The translations under genes and the position numbers were made by a program. From Thinopyrum elongatum (Eukaryota; Streptophyta; Magnoliopsida; Poales; Poaceae): 64,000 nt of DNA. This document shows positions 32,705-44,200 of the stretch, one piece after another (the first letter of the stretch is position 1; every line of letters begins with the position of its first letter). The stretch is from NCBI GenBank assembly GCA_011799875.1, contig CM022298.1, positions 491,763,180-491,827,179 of the forward strand, read 5' to 3'. The notes beneath the pieces are model-generated. The model did not search any database and was not told where the DNA came from. It worked only from the letters and a program-made list of their open reading frames with translations.

Positions 32705-34891
32705 ATGGCGTCTAGCAAGGGAAATTATCACCATAGAGGTCCTTACTTTGATGGTACAAATTTTGCTAGTTGGAAGCATAAGATGAAAATGCATATTCTT
32801 GGTCACAACCCCACCGTTTGGGCTATTGTGCGTATTGGTTTACAAGGTGATTTCTTCGAGGCTAGAAGAGAACCGGATCGTGAAGCGTCCACGGAAGAAA
32901 TGAAGATGTTGCAATACAATGCTCAAGCTTGCGATATTCTCTTCAACGGATTGTGCCCCGAAGAATTCAACAAAATCAACCGCCTTGAGAATTCAAAGGA
33001 AATTTGGGATACTTTGGTTGATATGCACGAAGGTACCAAGTTTGTCAAGGAATCCAAGTTGGATGTGCTCCAAAGTCAACTTGACAAGTTCAAAATGAAG
33101 GATGGTGAAGGAGTCACCAAAATGTACTCTAGGCTTGCTCTCATACCAAATGAGATTGCCGGCTTAGGAAGCAAAGAGATAATCGAAAAATTCATCATCA
33201 AGAAGATCCTAAGAGCCTTGGATGGAAAATATGATACCGTGTGCACATTGATCCAAATGATGCCCAACTACAAAGATCTCAAGCCAACGAAAGTCATTGG
33301 TAGAATTGTTGCTCATGAGATGTCACTCAAAGATAAGGAAGAGCTCCACAACAAGTCAAGTGGTGCTTACAAAGCTTCATGTGATGCTCCTACAACATCA
33401 AGTGAGAAACAAGTCTTCAATGAAGAATTGATCTTAATGGTGAAGAACTTCAACAAATTCTACAAGAATAGAAGCAAAGAGAGAAGTTCCAAGTCAGGGT
33501 CCTACAATGACAAAAGATCTTCTAGTCATGATCGTAATTGCTATAATTGTGGAAGACCCAGACACTACTCCAATGAGTGTACGAATCCCTACAAGAAAAT
33601 AGAAAATTCACCTAAGAGGAGAAGAAAAAGAGATGAATCACCACCAAGAGGGAGAAGGAGTAGAGATGATCGTTATGAACGAAGACCCTCTCATAGAAGC
33701 AAGGATTCGGAAAGGAAGGACAAGTCATCAAAGAGCTACACAAGACGAAGACATCAAGCTCACGTTGGTGAATGGGTTTCCGGCTCCGACTCCGACAACT
33801 ACTCTGAGAGAAGCTATCACTCCGACTCCGACTATACTCAAGATGAAGGTGTTGCCAGTCTTACACTTGTGTCATCCATCTCCTACGACATATTTGACTC
33901 ACCAAATGAAGGAATTGGAAGATGCTTCATGGCTAAAGGCCCCAAGGTATCACACCCCGAGTATGTTGATTTCAATGGTGATGAAGGTGATTTGCTAGGT
34001 GATGATGATTTACTTGTTGACGACACTAGTGATGAAAACTATGATAAACTTGTTAGTAATCATGCTAATCAATATGAAACGAATGACAATGATAAGAAGG
34101 AGATTGAGCGTCTAACTAAAGAACTAAACAATCTTAAGTTAGCTCATGAAACAACTCTAGAGGATCATAGAGAGCTCCTAAGAACTCATGAGAAGTTACG
34201 CTTCGAGAAGCTAAATTTAGAGCAAGAGCATGTGTTCCTAAAAGAAATCAATGATGATCTTCGAAAGAATAGTTCTTCTTACATTGCCAAGCGTTTACTC
34301 TTGTCTACTTATATGCCACAAGTAAAATCTAGCAATAAGAACAAGAAGGATTCTTCCTCTAGTAGTAACAATATCCATGTTAAATACAATACTGTTGCTT
34401 CTAGTAGTTCTCTTGATTCCACTAATGATTCTCTTAGCCAAGTTACACTTGAGAAAGAAAATATCTTATTGAAGGGAATTATAGAGAAAGGTGTTTACAA
34501 GAGCCTTGCCGGAAGTAAGCAATTTGAGGAAATTGTGCGCAAGCAAGGAAGGCACCGGAAGAATCAAGGTGTTGGTTTTGAACAAAAGTTCAATGCCAAT
34601 GGAGTTGAGTGGGAAGAAGATCAATACCCCAAGATGAAGTTTGTTCCTCAACAAGAGAAGTATGACCCCACTTCTTTCAAAGGAACACAAGCTCAAGATG
34701 ATCTTCCACCACAAGACCACAAGCTAAAAGGCAAGGACAAGCTTCAAGAAGAGATTGATTCATTTGAAGAAGCTCCTAAGGCCATGGTCAAGTGGGTTCC
34801 CAAGACTACGACAAGTTCTACTTCATCAAGTACGACCACAACTCCAAGGATCCCCATCAAGTTGATGTGGATCCCAAAGAAGAATAACTAG
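32705..34891 (+). CDS. Copia gag, intact, 728 residues
   Basis: Structural protein of the element. ATG at 32705, 71 bases after the primer site, open to TAG at 34889-34891 with no interruption. Residues about 10-220 form the copia gag domain (YFDGTNFASWKHKMKMHI, then a helical stretch with KEIWDTLVDMHEGT and KFIIKKILRAL). A CCHC zinc knuckle (CYNCGRPRHYSNEC) lies at about residues 279-292. An Arg/Ser-rich tract, an Asp/Glu-rich part, a coiled-coil-like part (about 460-520) and a low-complexity tail follow. It is longer than most plant copia gag proteins but like those of Sireviruses. It is the only intact retroelement gene in the window, which suggests a recent or maintained insertion. Confidence 0.85.
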   Translation: MASSKGNYHHRGPYFDGTNFASWKHKMKMHILGHNPTVWAIVRIGLQGDFFEARREPDREASTEEMKMLQYNAQACDILFNGLCPEEFNKINRLENSKEIWDTLVDMHEGTKFVKESKLDVLQSQLDKFKMKDGEGVTKMYSRLALIPNEIAGLGSKEIIEKFIIKKILRALDGKYDTVCTLIQMMPNYKDLKPTKVIGRIVAHEMSLKDKEELHNKSSGAYKASCDAPTTSSEKQVFNEELILMVKNFNKFYKNRSKERSSKSGSYNDKRSSSHDRNCYNCGRPRHYSNECTNPYKKIENSPKRRRKRDESPPRGRRSRDDRYERRPSHRSKDSERKDKSSKSYTRRRHQAHVGEWVSGSDSDNYSERSYHSDSDYTQDEGVASLTLVSSISYDIFDSPNEGIGRCFMAKGPKVSHPEYVDFNGDEGDLLGDDDLLVDDTSDENYDKLVSNHANQYETNDNDKKEIERLTKELNNLKLAHETTLEDHRELLRTHEKLRFEKLNLEQEHVFLKEINDDLRKNSSSYIAKRLLLSTYMPQVKSSNKNKKDSSSSSNNIHVKYNTVASSSSLDSTNDSLSQVTLEKENILLKGIIEKGVYKSLAGSKQFEEIVRKQGRHRKNQGVGFEQKFNANGVEWEEDQYPKMKFVPQQEKYDPTSFKGTQAQDDLPPQDHKLKGKDKLQEEIDSFEEAPKAMVKWVPKTTTSSTSSSTTTTPRIPIKLMWIPKKNN

Positions 34892-35760
34892 AGAGTTCTT
34901 GAGGGTGACACCGCCAACATATTTCACTCACATTCATTTTGGCAAGGACATGTGCAACCAACTTCTATATCTTGCACTAATTCATGGAGTCACAAACCCT
35001 CTTGTTGGTAAGACAAGGGACAAGGTAACCTAATGCTTTCATGGACATCATCATATGTGTGTTTCACTCTATGTCTGTGGATATCCTTGCATGTTCCTTG
35101 TGGGACTAACCCGTGTAGGTATTGAATGTGCAACACTCCAATGTATTGCTCCAAATGATCTACATCAACATTGAGCATCCACATCTTCAACACCTACATG
35201 AAGTCATCATCGACAAAACCCAAGGTTAGTTCATCCCTCTTAAGGGGGGATATCACATCTAGGGGGAGCTTTGCTCTAAAAATTGAGCACAAGCAACTCA
35301 AAAGATGTGAACACAACAATGCTTTATGTAAAAGTTGTAACCCCACTTGTGCTTAAACGGTGAGTATGACCTATGATCAAATGTTCTCATTTGACTCCTA
35401 AATCAATATACTCATATATAGATGACCTAGTCATCTCCAATTGCTTGATAGATGCTAGAGTGTATGTGCACGCTTTGCCACATGTTTTATTTGCTATCTT
35501 ATTATGTGAGCATGTTGGTTGCATAAGTTTCTCCATTCGAGGACATCCATTTGTTGTTTTGATTGTTTGGTTTTTCTTTTGCCAAATGGATGGACAAGAA
35601 TGCCTAAGTACTCCATCTAGCTACCTATGCTTTTTCTCGTCTCAAACTCTATTCATGCTACATCACAAAGTTTGAACAAGTCACATTCGGACCCTCGAGG
35701 TGAGGAGAACTCGGAGCCACTGATCCGTCAAGGGCTTAACCTACAAAACCTCTTATTGAT
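34892..35760 (+). other. Spacer where pol would be expected
   Basis: 870 bases with no similarity to protease, integrase or RT and no long frame. AT-rich. It contains CTTAAGGGGGGATATCAC and AGGGGGAGC purine-rich pieces near 35240-35265, which could be an old polypurine tract. Confidence 0.5.
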
Positions 35761-36511
35761 TTTCGGTCAAACCAACTTCCACCTCGGTCTCACCGAAATC
35801 ATTAAGTTGATCTAGTTTTTATCTCGGTGCAACTGATTAGAACCATTCGGTCACACCGAGTTGCAGTAACTACTAGCAGTTTTGCATCTCGGTGCCACCA
35901 AGTAGTTCCACTCGGTCACACAGACAGCCTGGGTATATATTCGTCGCGTACCCGTACGGTTGAAAATCACTTCAAACCGCACGAGCTCACGCCCCAGCAC
36001 TGCCGCCCTTGGTCTACGGATCATCGCCGTCATCGCCAGTGACCCTCTGCCGCTGGTTTCCATCGCCGTCAATGGAATCCTCACCATCGTTGCCACTGTA
36101 GTAAGTCTGTCGCCAAGTTAGGGTATGGATTTGACCCTTTGTGCATTCCATTGCTCCGATTCTTGCACAAACTATAATGCCTTTGTTCTTCCCACGTATG
36201 AGATCAATCTATCCACCAAACAAATTCATTAGAATAGATTTGATGCAAAAACTTAGGGTTAGGTTTCCACCGAACCTATCTCGGACCAACCGATCTGAGG
36301 ATCTCGGTCACACCGATTGGCCCTGGCCATCGCACAAGTACAACTCGGTCTGACCGAAGTGTACTGATCGATGAGACCGAAATCACTTTCTCTGTGAAAC
36401 CCTTGCATCTCGGATTTACCGAACTACATTTCGGTCTGACCAAAAATGTATGTTTAGACTTTTTTCGTGCTTCGGTGTCACCGAGTTTGTCAAATCGGTA
36501 GCTCCGAAATG
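35761..36511 (+). repeat. Array of TCGGT-N3-ACCGA palindromes
   Basis: Five perfect 13-base palindromes (35784-35796, 35847-35859, 36304-36316, 36345-36357, 36472-36484) and at least six partial ones in 750 bases. They are often paired about 20-25 bases apart and preceded by ATC or ACA. A TATA-like motif lies at 35934-35940. Comparable repeated palindromes are described in non-coding parts of Sireviruses, with a different core sequence. Confidence 0.75.
35934..35940 (+). promoter_or_regulatory. TATA-like motif before the second gene
   Basis: TATATAT in the palindrome array, about 690 bases before the ATG at 36628. It could serve the second coding region if an intron lies between. Weak evidence. 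Confidence 0.25.
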
Positions 36512-36627
36512 CTTTCTGCAGAAAACTAAAATTAAGTTTTTGTCTTAATATTTTGCAAAACAAGTTGTACTTTGTGATGCTCATCTACTCTATCCACTCC
36601 CAACTATTCACAGTGTATGTTGCAGCT

Positions 36628-38200
36628 ATGTCAGAGGGCAGTGATAGTCAGAACAGGTCTAAAGAGCAGCTCAACCTCAGTGAGGGCACTAGTCCCTCTA
36701 GCAGCTATGATGATGGAAGCAGGAGCACTCCCAGCAATTTGCCTAAGGTAGCTACTAGGCAAAGGAAGAAAAGAACATCTGAATCTGAGGATGAAGATTT
36801 TGTGGCTGAGGAGGAAGTGACCTCCAAGAAGAAAGTGTTGAGAAAGGAGTATGCTGCTGCTACTGCCACCAAGCTAGGCCTTCCCAAGAAAGCTCCACCT
36901 AGGAGAGCTCCTATGTCCAAGTCAGAGCCTTAACCCAGGAAACTATGCAGTTTACTTTGGAACAATCTGATGATGATGAGGCTGCTGAAGCTGGCAAGAA
37001 GAAGAAGAGGGCCAGAACTACTACTGCTAAGGTGCTTGGGAAGCCATATATGAGGAGAGATGAGGAGGAGGAGGAGGAGGAAGAACCTACTGCACCTCCT
37101 GCCAAGACTCAGAAGCTGATGGGGGATGCCATCAGAACTGGGCCTGCTCCTTCTAAGCCCAAGTCTGCCCCCAAGCCTTCAGCTCAAGCTCAAGCCCCCA
37201 AACCCACTGCTCCAAAGAGATCTACAAGGAATATATCAGCTGCTGAAAAGAACAAGGCCCCAGTGCCTGAAGCTCAAGTAGAAGAAGAGCCACTAGTGCT
37301 CAGGAAGCTCAAGCCCAAGATTCCAGACCATAATGATGATCATCCTATGGCAGAGAACATGAAGTTGAGAAAGGATGAAGGCTGGTCTGAGACTATGGAG
37401 ACACACTGATCCATATGCCACTAGGAGAAGAACTGCTGTGGACTATCATTTTCACACCAAGGAACAGCATGACTTCTATGAGACTTTTCTATTGGACAAG
37501 AAGCCATTGTTTGTGACATGAAATGGGTGGACTGGAAATACATTGATGACAATGAGGACTATTTTCCAAGTTTGCATGAGAGCTTCAGAATGAATGGTGT
37601 AGACACTTTTATTGGTCAGAAGTTGACAAAGTGGAATGATGAGATGATAATGCAATTCTACTCCATAGCTCACTTCTACCCCGATGGAAAGATTGTGTGG
37701 ATGGCAGTAGGAACTACATATCAGTCAACAATCTCAGAATGGGCCAAGTTGATCAATGCCCCCAAGGAAGAAGAGAATGATCTTGATGTATATGGCAAGC
37801 CTAGGAAGGATCACAACTCCATAGCTAATATGTACAAGCCTATTCCAGATGCAGCCTTGGAGACTCACAAGCTTGGCTCTATATACTACCTGCTTGTTGG
37901 TTTGACCACCATCAATACCATCTTGAGGCACACTCTATCGCCCAAGTCAGGAGATCATAGGATGATTCGTGGTCACTCCATCAACTTGCTTCACTTGTTT
38001 GATGTTCCACAGAAATTCAAGGTGATGAGTTTGATAGTAGAGACTATGAAGAGAACAACTGCAGACCAGAAGCGGTCTTGTGGATATGCCCCTCATATTT
38101 AGATGTTGATCAACTCCAAGATGGGAACCGGGACATATCTACTAGATAGAGAGCATCTTCCCCTGAGGCCAGACATTGAGGACAACGAGGTTGTTATGGA
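36628..38200 (+). pseudogene. Second coding region of the copia element (plant transposon-type domain)
   Basis: Begins at an ATG (MSEGSDSQNRS) and runs through a Ser/Lys/Glu-rich part and a Pro/Ala/Lys-rich part. It ends in a domain with DEMIMQFYSIAHFYPDGKIVWM, SEWAKLINAP and MIRGHSINLLHLF. The last part resembles the 'putative plant transposon protein' family (Pfam Transposase_32 as I recall it). Frame changes occur near 36915, 37400 and 37510, and a TAG lies at 38100-38102, after which the frame continues until the BARE/Angela LTR cuts it at 38200. It stands where Sireviruses may carry an envelope-like gene, but I see no signal peptide or transmembrane segment. Function unknown. Confidence 0.55.
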
Positions 38201-39700
38201 TGTTGGAAATATGCCCTAGAGGCAATAATAAATTAGTTATTATCATATTTCACTGTTCATGATAATCGTTTATTATCCATGCTAGAATTGTATTGATCGG
38301 AAACTCAAATGCATGTGTGGATACATAGACAACAACATGTCCCTAGTAAGCCTCTACCGGACTAGCTCGTTGATCAAAGATGGCTATGGTTTCCTAGCCA
38401 TGGTCATGAGTTGTCATTTGATAATGGGATCACATCATTGGGAGAATGATGTGATGGACAAGACCCAAACTATAAGCGTAGCATATGATCGTATCAAGTT
38501 TATTGCTATCGTTTTCTGCATGTCAAGTATATGTTCCTATGACCATGAGATCATGCAACTCACTAACACCGAAGGAGTACCTTGTGTGTACCAAACGTCG
38601 CAACGTAACTGGGTGACTATAAAGGTGCTCTACAGGTATCTCCAAGGGTGCCTATTGAGTTGGCATGGATCAAGACTGGGATTTGTCACTCTGTATGATG
38701 GAGAGGTATCTCAGGGCCCACTCGGTAATACAACATCACAATGAGCTTGCAAGAAATGTGACCAATGAGTTAGTCACGAGATCTTGTATTACGAAACAAG
38801 TAAAGAGACTTGCTGGTAACGAGATTGAACTAGGTATGGAGATACCGACGATCAAATCTTGGGCAAGTAACATACTGATAACAAAGGGAAGTGCATACGG
38901 GATTAGCTGAATCCTTGACATCGAGGTTCGACCGATAAGATCTTCGTAGAATATGTAGGAACCAATATGGGCATCCAAGTCCTGCTATTGGTTATTGACC
39001 ATAGAGGTGTCTCGGTCATGTCTGCATAGTTCTCGAACCCACAGGGTCTACACACTTAACGTTTGGTGATGATATAAGTATAGTTGAGTCATTATGGTGG
39101 TTCCCGAAGGTTGTTCGGAGTCCCGGATCAGATCCCAGACATGATGAGGAACTTCGAAATGGTCGAGAGGTGAATATTGATATATTGGACGAAGGGTATT
39201 GGAGTCCGGAATTGTTCCGGGGGTACCGGGTGATGACCAGCATGACCGAAAGGGGTTTCGGGGGGGGCAAGTGTTGGGGGGGCTCATGGGCCAAGGGGAG
39301 GGGCAAACCAGCCCACTAAGGGGTTGTGCGCCCCCCTCACCCCATCCCACGTTGCCAGAGGAGGTGGGGGCGCCCCCTAGGGTTCCCACCATCCCCCCTA
39401 GGACTCGAGCTACTACTTCACCATCGCTCGCTGGATCGAGGAGGTGAAGGCGTCATCAAGACGTACGTATGTCGAATGCGGAGGTGCCGTCCGTTTGGCA
39501 CTAGATCGGAAGTTCACGGAATGAATCGTGATTGGATCACGAAGACGTTCGACTACATCAACCATGTTTCTTAACGCTTTCGCTTAGCGATCTACAAGGG
39601 TATGTAGATCCAATCTCTCCTCTCGTAGATGGTCATCCCCTAGATTGGATCTTGGTGAGCGTAGGAATTTTTTTTGTTTCCCATGCAACGTTCTCCATCA
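38201..39700 (+). repeat. BARE/Angela-type LTR
   Basis: About 1.5 kb from TGTTGG to CCATCA, a little shorter than I remember for the family. It lies inside the reading frame of the upstream copia element, so it is the younger of the two. Confidence 0.85.
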
Positions 39701-39701
39701 G

Positions 39702-39713
39702 CAGTATCAGAGC
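39702..39713 (+). other. Mutated primer-binding site
   Basis: CAGTATCAGAGC, against TGGTATCAGAGC in intact copies. The first two bases that would pair with the tRNA end have changed. Confidence 0.6.
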
Positions 39714-39965
39714 GAGGTCTATGCGTAGATGACATCATGAGTAGAACACAAAGGAGTTTGTGGGCGTTGATATTCAGATTGCTTCCTTCCTTGGTCTTTT
39801 CTTGATTCGGCGGTATTGTGGGATGAAGCGGCACGGACCAACTTTACATGTCCACGTACATGAGACCGGTTCCATCGACAGACATGTAACTTTGTTGCAT
39901 AAAGATGGCTGGGGGTGTCTGTCTCCCCCACCTTAGTTGAATAGGATTCGACAAAGGCGGTCCTT

Positions 39966-40215
39966 TGGCTCTCGAGTTGAGGTAAGCACGTGCATGCTGA
40001 GAAAACACCTCGTAGTCTTCGTCGAAGGCACCGAGGGTGGCCTCGAGAAAACGCCATGAACTATCGTTTAAAGCAGCCAACCGCGTCGCAGCGTCGGTGC
40101 ACAAGGCGTCGACGGTGGCCTAGAAGGCGAGGTGCTACTCAAAGATCTGGGGGTCGGCACGAATGGCAGCCATCGTGACCTCATCCGCGCGTGCGGCCGC
40201 GATTTGCTTCTCTGC
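39966..40215 (-). pseudogene. Alanine-rich coding locus, part 2 (split by gypsy insertion)
   Basis: Minus-strand frame that continues the reading from 49339 once the Fatima-like element and one copy of its TCTGC duplication are left out. It reads AEKQIAAARADEVTMAAI, two TAG stops, then DALCTDAATRLAALND, SWRFLEATLGAFDEDY and EVFSQHARAYLN before the BARE/Angela leader begins. Helix-forming, Ala-rich, no domain recognised. Composition and orientation resemble the open frame at 50005-50619, so both may come from one gene or one DNA transposon. Confidence 0.4.
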
Positions 40216-40691
40216 TGTCGGTGTCAAAACCGGCTGATCTCGGGTAGGGGGTCCCGAACTGTGCGTCTGAGGATCGAAGGTAACAAGGGACAAAAGGGAA
40301 CACGATGTTTACCCAGGTTCGGGCCCTCTTAATGGAGGTAAAACCCTATGTCTTGCTTGATTGTATTTGATGAGAATGGGGGTTACAAGAGTTGATCTAC
40401 CTCGAGATCGTGATGGCTAAACACTAGATGTCTAGCCTATGGGAGTTATGATAGCCTCTACGGACTAAACCCTCCGGTTTATATAGACACCGGAGGGGGC
40501 TAGGGTTGTACAAAGTCGGTTTACAGGGGAAGGAAAATATACATCTGGACGCCAAACTTGCCATCCACACAAAGGAGAGTCCCACCCGGACACGAGGAAA
40601 GGTCTTCTGCCTTGTATCTTCATGGCCCATCAGTCCGGCCCATGTTACATAGCCCGACCACCTGAGGACCCCTTAATCTAGGACTCCCTCA
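40216..40691 (-). repeat. 3' LTR of the Fatima-like element
   Basis: 476 bases. On the minus strand it runs from TGAGGGAGTCCTAGATTAAG to CGGTTTTGACACCGACA. The TATA motif is at 40477-40485. It is preceded on the minus strand by TTCAGGGGCTAC, the likely plus-strand primer. Confidence 0.9.
40477..40485 (-). promoter_or_regulatory. TATA box of the LTR
   Basis: Minus-strand TATATAAAC inside CTATATAAACCGG. The same motif is at 49119-49127 in the 5' LTR. Confidence 0.55.
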
Positions 40692-41119
40692 GTAGCCCCT
40701 GAACCAGTCTTCAATGGCGATGTATCCGTCACGTAGATTGTCATTGCAAGGCAGGTTCCTCCTCTGAATACTTCAAAGCAATCTTCCGAATAAAAGAACT
40801 ATATCCGGCTTTGCATGTCAGTCACAACCCTCAACCACGGAGGTAAAATGCTTAGTCAAAGTAATGTCTATCAATTGACAGCTTTCTCGGTGAAACATCA
40901 CATCTAGCCTCTTTATCATTCCGAACCATTTTTTGGCCTCCCGCTTCGCATTTCAAGATACGGCCTCTATCGACATGACTCGTCAAAGCAGAGATCGTGC
41001 CCACTTATTGCGGGATCCTCATCAATACGGGTTTGGGTAATCCAACCATGCAATTCGCACGACCCCTTGGGAATAGGCGAGTTTTAAGGCTTGAGGGGGG
41101 GCGCCTGATATTTACTGCC

Positions 41120-41127
41120 TATATAAG
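41120..41127 (+). promoter_or_regulatory. TATA box of the antisense gene
   Basis: TATATAAG, 113 bases before the ATG at 41240, followed by a pyrimidine-rich leader. The position is right for a plant promoter driving a gene opposite to gag. Confidence 0.55.
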
Positions 41128-41239
41128 TGGATAAAGATCCATCTTTTCTCCCCACGCCTTCTTCCTTCTCCCGTTTTCCCATCCTCAAGCTCCAACGCCC
41201 AAGCTTCAATCTTTCCCACCACCGCCAACCTCTTCAGTC

Positions 41240-44200
41240 ATGTCCGGATCTGGCTCGAAGGGCAAGTGGGAGGCCTCCTCCGTCACGGAGAAGGACATCA
41301 AGGAGCTCCGGGGGCGGGATATCTGTCCGCGGAGATCACGCACAGGCTCCCTGTCAAGGATCAAGTCACACCCACTCCGGAACCCGGCGAAAGGGTTGTA
41401 TTCATCCCCCATTTCCTCCGCGGACTAGGGTTTCCCCTCCACCCCTTTGTCCGCGGCCTCATGTTCTACTACGGGCTAGATTTCCATGGTCTAGCCCCAA
41501 ATTCTTTCCTCCACATCTCGGCTTTTATCGTCGTGTGCGAGGCACTACTCCGCATCCCCCCACACTTCAGCCTATTGCTAAAAGTCTTCAATGTGAAGCC
41601 GAAGGTGGTCGACGGGCAACATGCGGAGTGCGGCGGCGCCATGGTGAGCAAGCTCCCCAACACCACCTGGCCTAAAGGGGCCTTCGTGGAGACCGTCAAG
41701 GTGTGGCAGCAGGAGTGGTTCTATATCACCGAACCTCGCGGCGCCAGGTGGGTGGCCACTCCTGAGTTTAGATCCAAACCCCCAATGCGGCTCGCGTCGT
41801 GGACCAACAAGGGTCTAGACTGGGGGTCGACCACGGAAGTGATGATGCTGCAGAAGCGCATCAAAAATATGATAAGCAAGAATACCAGTCTCACTGACGT
41901 GATTCAGGTGATGCTTTCCCGCCGGATCCTCCCTTGCCAACTCCGGCCTCTCCATATGTGGGAGTTCAATCCGGAAGGTCCCCGGACCCTGTAGCGCTTC
42001 TTCGGTACAATGCACGAAGAGATCTGGAAGCTGCTCTTCAAGGCCCAGAAGACGTGGCTGAAGAAGACCGATGACATCGGTCTTGACATCAAGAATCCGG
42101 CCACACCGGTAAGTATTTTAATTCCGAACACAATTTTCGGTAAATAAATCAATGTTTTATACTGAGATTTTCATTCTTTCATTCAGGGATGGACAGTGAA
42201 GGCGGAGCGGATCAAGTGTCCGGCTCCACTACCTGAAGACCCAGCCAATCCTCTGCTGACGAGGATGCTGGTTCCAGCGCCGTATCAGGTGTCGGAGAAG
42301 AAGACCAAGAAGAAGGCAAGGAGGCCAAAAGCAGCCTTCGTCGTAAAGGTACTTCGGACGCAGTGTCCAGAGAAATCGAAGCCCACTCCTCCCACGAGGG
42401 GGATGAAGATGAAGAGGAGGAGGAGGCGGAAAGTGGTTCTCCCCTAAAGGGGGGAAAGAAGAAAAGGGCCGCCTCCGCAGACCTGGAGGAGGGGGCGTCC
42501 AAGAGGGAGAAGATAACCCTCTCGGACGATTCGGATACAGACGACGAACACACCCCCAAGAGGCACCTCAGGGAAAACCCCTGGCCGAATCGTAAGTGTC
42601 GAAAAGGATGCTCAGCAAATATGCGGTCTGTTATGGTTGTAATATAACATGTCATTTTGTGTGTATCAGCCCAGCCCGCGACCTCCCCCAACCATCGCTG
42701 TCTGAAGGGAGTTCTCTGCCGCCCGAGATGGCAGAGAGCAAGACGCCACCGCGAGCCCCTTCGCCGATCACCGTGGATGACACTGAGGTGTTGTCCCAAA
42801 GGACCTCTCCTGGCCACGGAGGGGCAAGCGAGGTTGCCGAGAAGGCGCCCGAGGACAATACCTCAGTTGCCGAAGACATGGAGGGGGCGACCCTCATGGT
42901 GACAGACGGTGGAGGCCCTAAGCAATCTGGCCCCCAGCCGGACATCATTCCGGAGACCAATGTGGCCCCAGAGTTAGGCGAGCAGCCCCCTTCGAAGGAG
43001 GGGGGAGCATCAGCTCTGACGGCGGCCTCCACTAATACGGAGGCGCCGAATACCTTGGTGGAAGCACTACGACGTGCTGCCATCATGGAGGAGCACCGCA
43101 CCCTGATGGGTGTGGTGGTTGAGAAGATTCAGTCCGCCAAGAGCGGGCTGAACGAAGCCTTCACCAGCCTGTTAACAGGCTTCGAGGTATGCGACATAAT
43201 GCTCTAGACGCTTTTTATAAAGGGACAGACCTGTGCATAGATAGTAGCCCCTGAGACTCTGTCTGGTTTTGAAAAAACCGGACAGAGCATCATATAGTAT
43301 TCGGAAGAGGTGACGTTATATTGTATGACAAGCTTCCCTGTTGGCGGTAACCGCCCAGGCCGCTGAAGTTTCCGATCTTAAGCGGAGGATGCAGCTGGCT
43401 GATGATGATATCGACCACATGAACAAATGGTTCGATGAGGCGCAAGGTATGTTTGAAATATCTCGCACATGCCTGAATTAATATGAAAATTCTGAGTTTA
43501 GACTCATGCGCTACTATGTGTATGATTGCAGGTAGTGTGGCCGAGGTCGAAACCCTCAAGAGTGCCCTTGCCCAAGCCAAGGAGGAGGCGAAGGCGAGCA
43601 AAGCGGCCGTAGACAAAGCGGCTGCAGATTTAAAGTCTGAACAGGTCGCCCGCCACCAGTACGAGGAGAGGGTGACCGAAGTGGAGCAAGAGCTCAAGGA
43701 CGCCGCCGGCCAGTGCGAGTCCTTGGAGGAGAAGAATAAGGCCCAGGCGGCTGAACTCACCAAGGCCCTCCAAGAGTCCAAGGAGGTGAGGACCGAGTCC
43801 CGGGCAGCTCGCGAGGAAATTCGGCAGTCCGAACAGATAGCGGTTGGTAAGCCCTTTCTTTTGCAGACTATATTTGGCAGTCAAAGATATGCCTTGCTCA
43901 CTCGACTGTGGAGTTCTCCAAACGCATTTGCGGATCTTTCGAAGAGTGCCGCCGACGCCGCGCAGTTCTTCCCGGCCTAGGAGGGGCACACGACGGAGAA
44001 GCTCTTCTGGTCACAGTTCACGGCGTCGGAGCGTCCGGCGCTGTTGAACAACCACATGATGCAACTGGCAGAGCTGCACAAGATGTCCGGATTGGCCATG
44101 AAGGACGTCATAGTCCGGCTGTGGCCAACCGAACCCATTCCTAGTAGCTACTTCGGCCTGGTGCAGCGACTTGCCGATGCGCTGCCCCAGATTGAAGTTG

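Larger units (their letters stand above)
31825..38200 (+). mobile_element. Copia retrotransposon, possibly Sirevirus-like, lacking pol
   Basis: Order: an LTR remnant ending at 32620, a perfect initiator-tRNA-Met primer site, an intact 728-codon gag, a spacer, a cluster of short palindromes, and a second broken coding region cut at 38200 by a BARE/Angela LTR. No protease, integrase, RT or RNase H is visible. The palindrome cluster recalls the repeated palindromic motifs described in Sireviruses. The element would have to borrow enzymes from an autonomous relative. No 3' LTR is in the window. Confidence 0.7.
38201..39965 (+). mobile_element. BARE1/WIS/Angela-type copia, LTR plus leader only
   Basis: Opens with TGTTGGAAATATGCCCTAGA, which I recognise as the start of the BARE1/WIS/Angela LTR of Triticeae. 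The LTR ends at about 39700, and a mutated primer site and about 255 bases of leader follow. Then the sequence changes abruptly to an unrelated locus. The gag-pol body and second LTR are missing, so this is a truncated 5' end and not a solo LTR. Confidence 0.85.

Noticed and set aside
35761..36511. Regularly repeated short palindromes as a CRISPR-like array
   Set aside because: Repeats are 13-base palindromes of variable spacing, spacers are not unique units, and the genome is a plant.
39016..39574. Open frames in the BARE/Angela LTR
   Set aside because: The LTR is non-coding; the frames are G/C-rich low-complexity translations.
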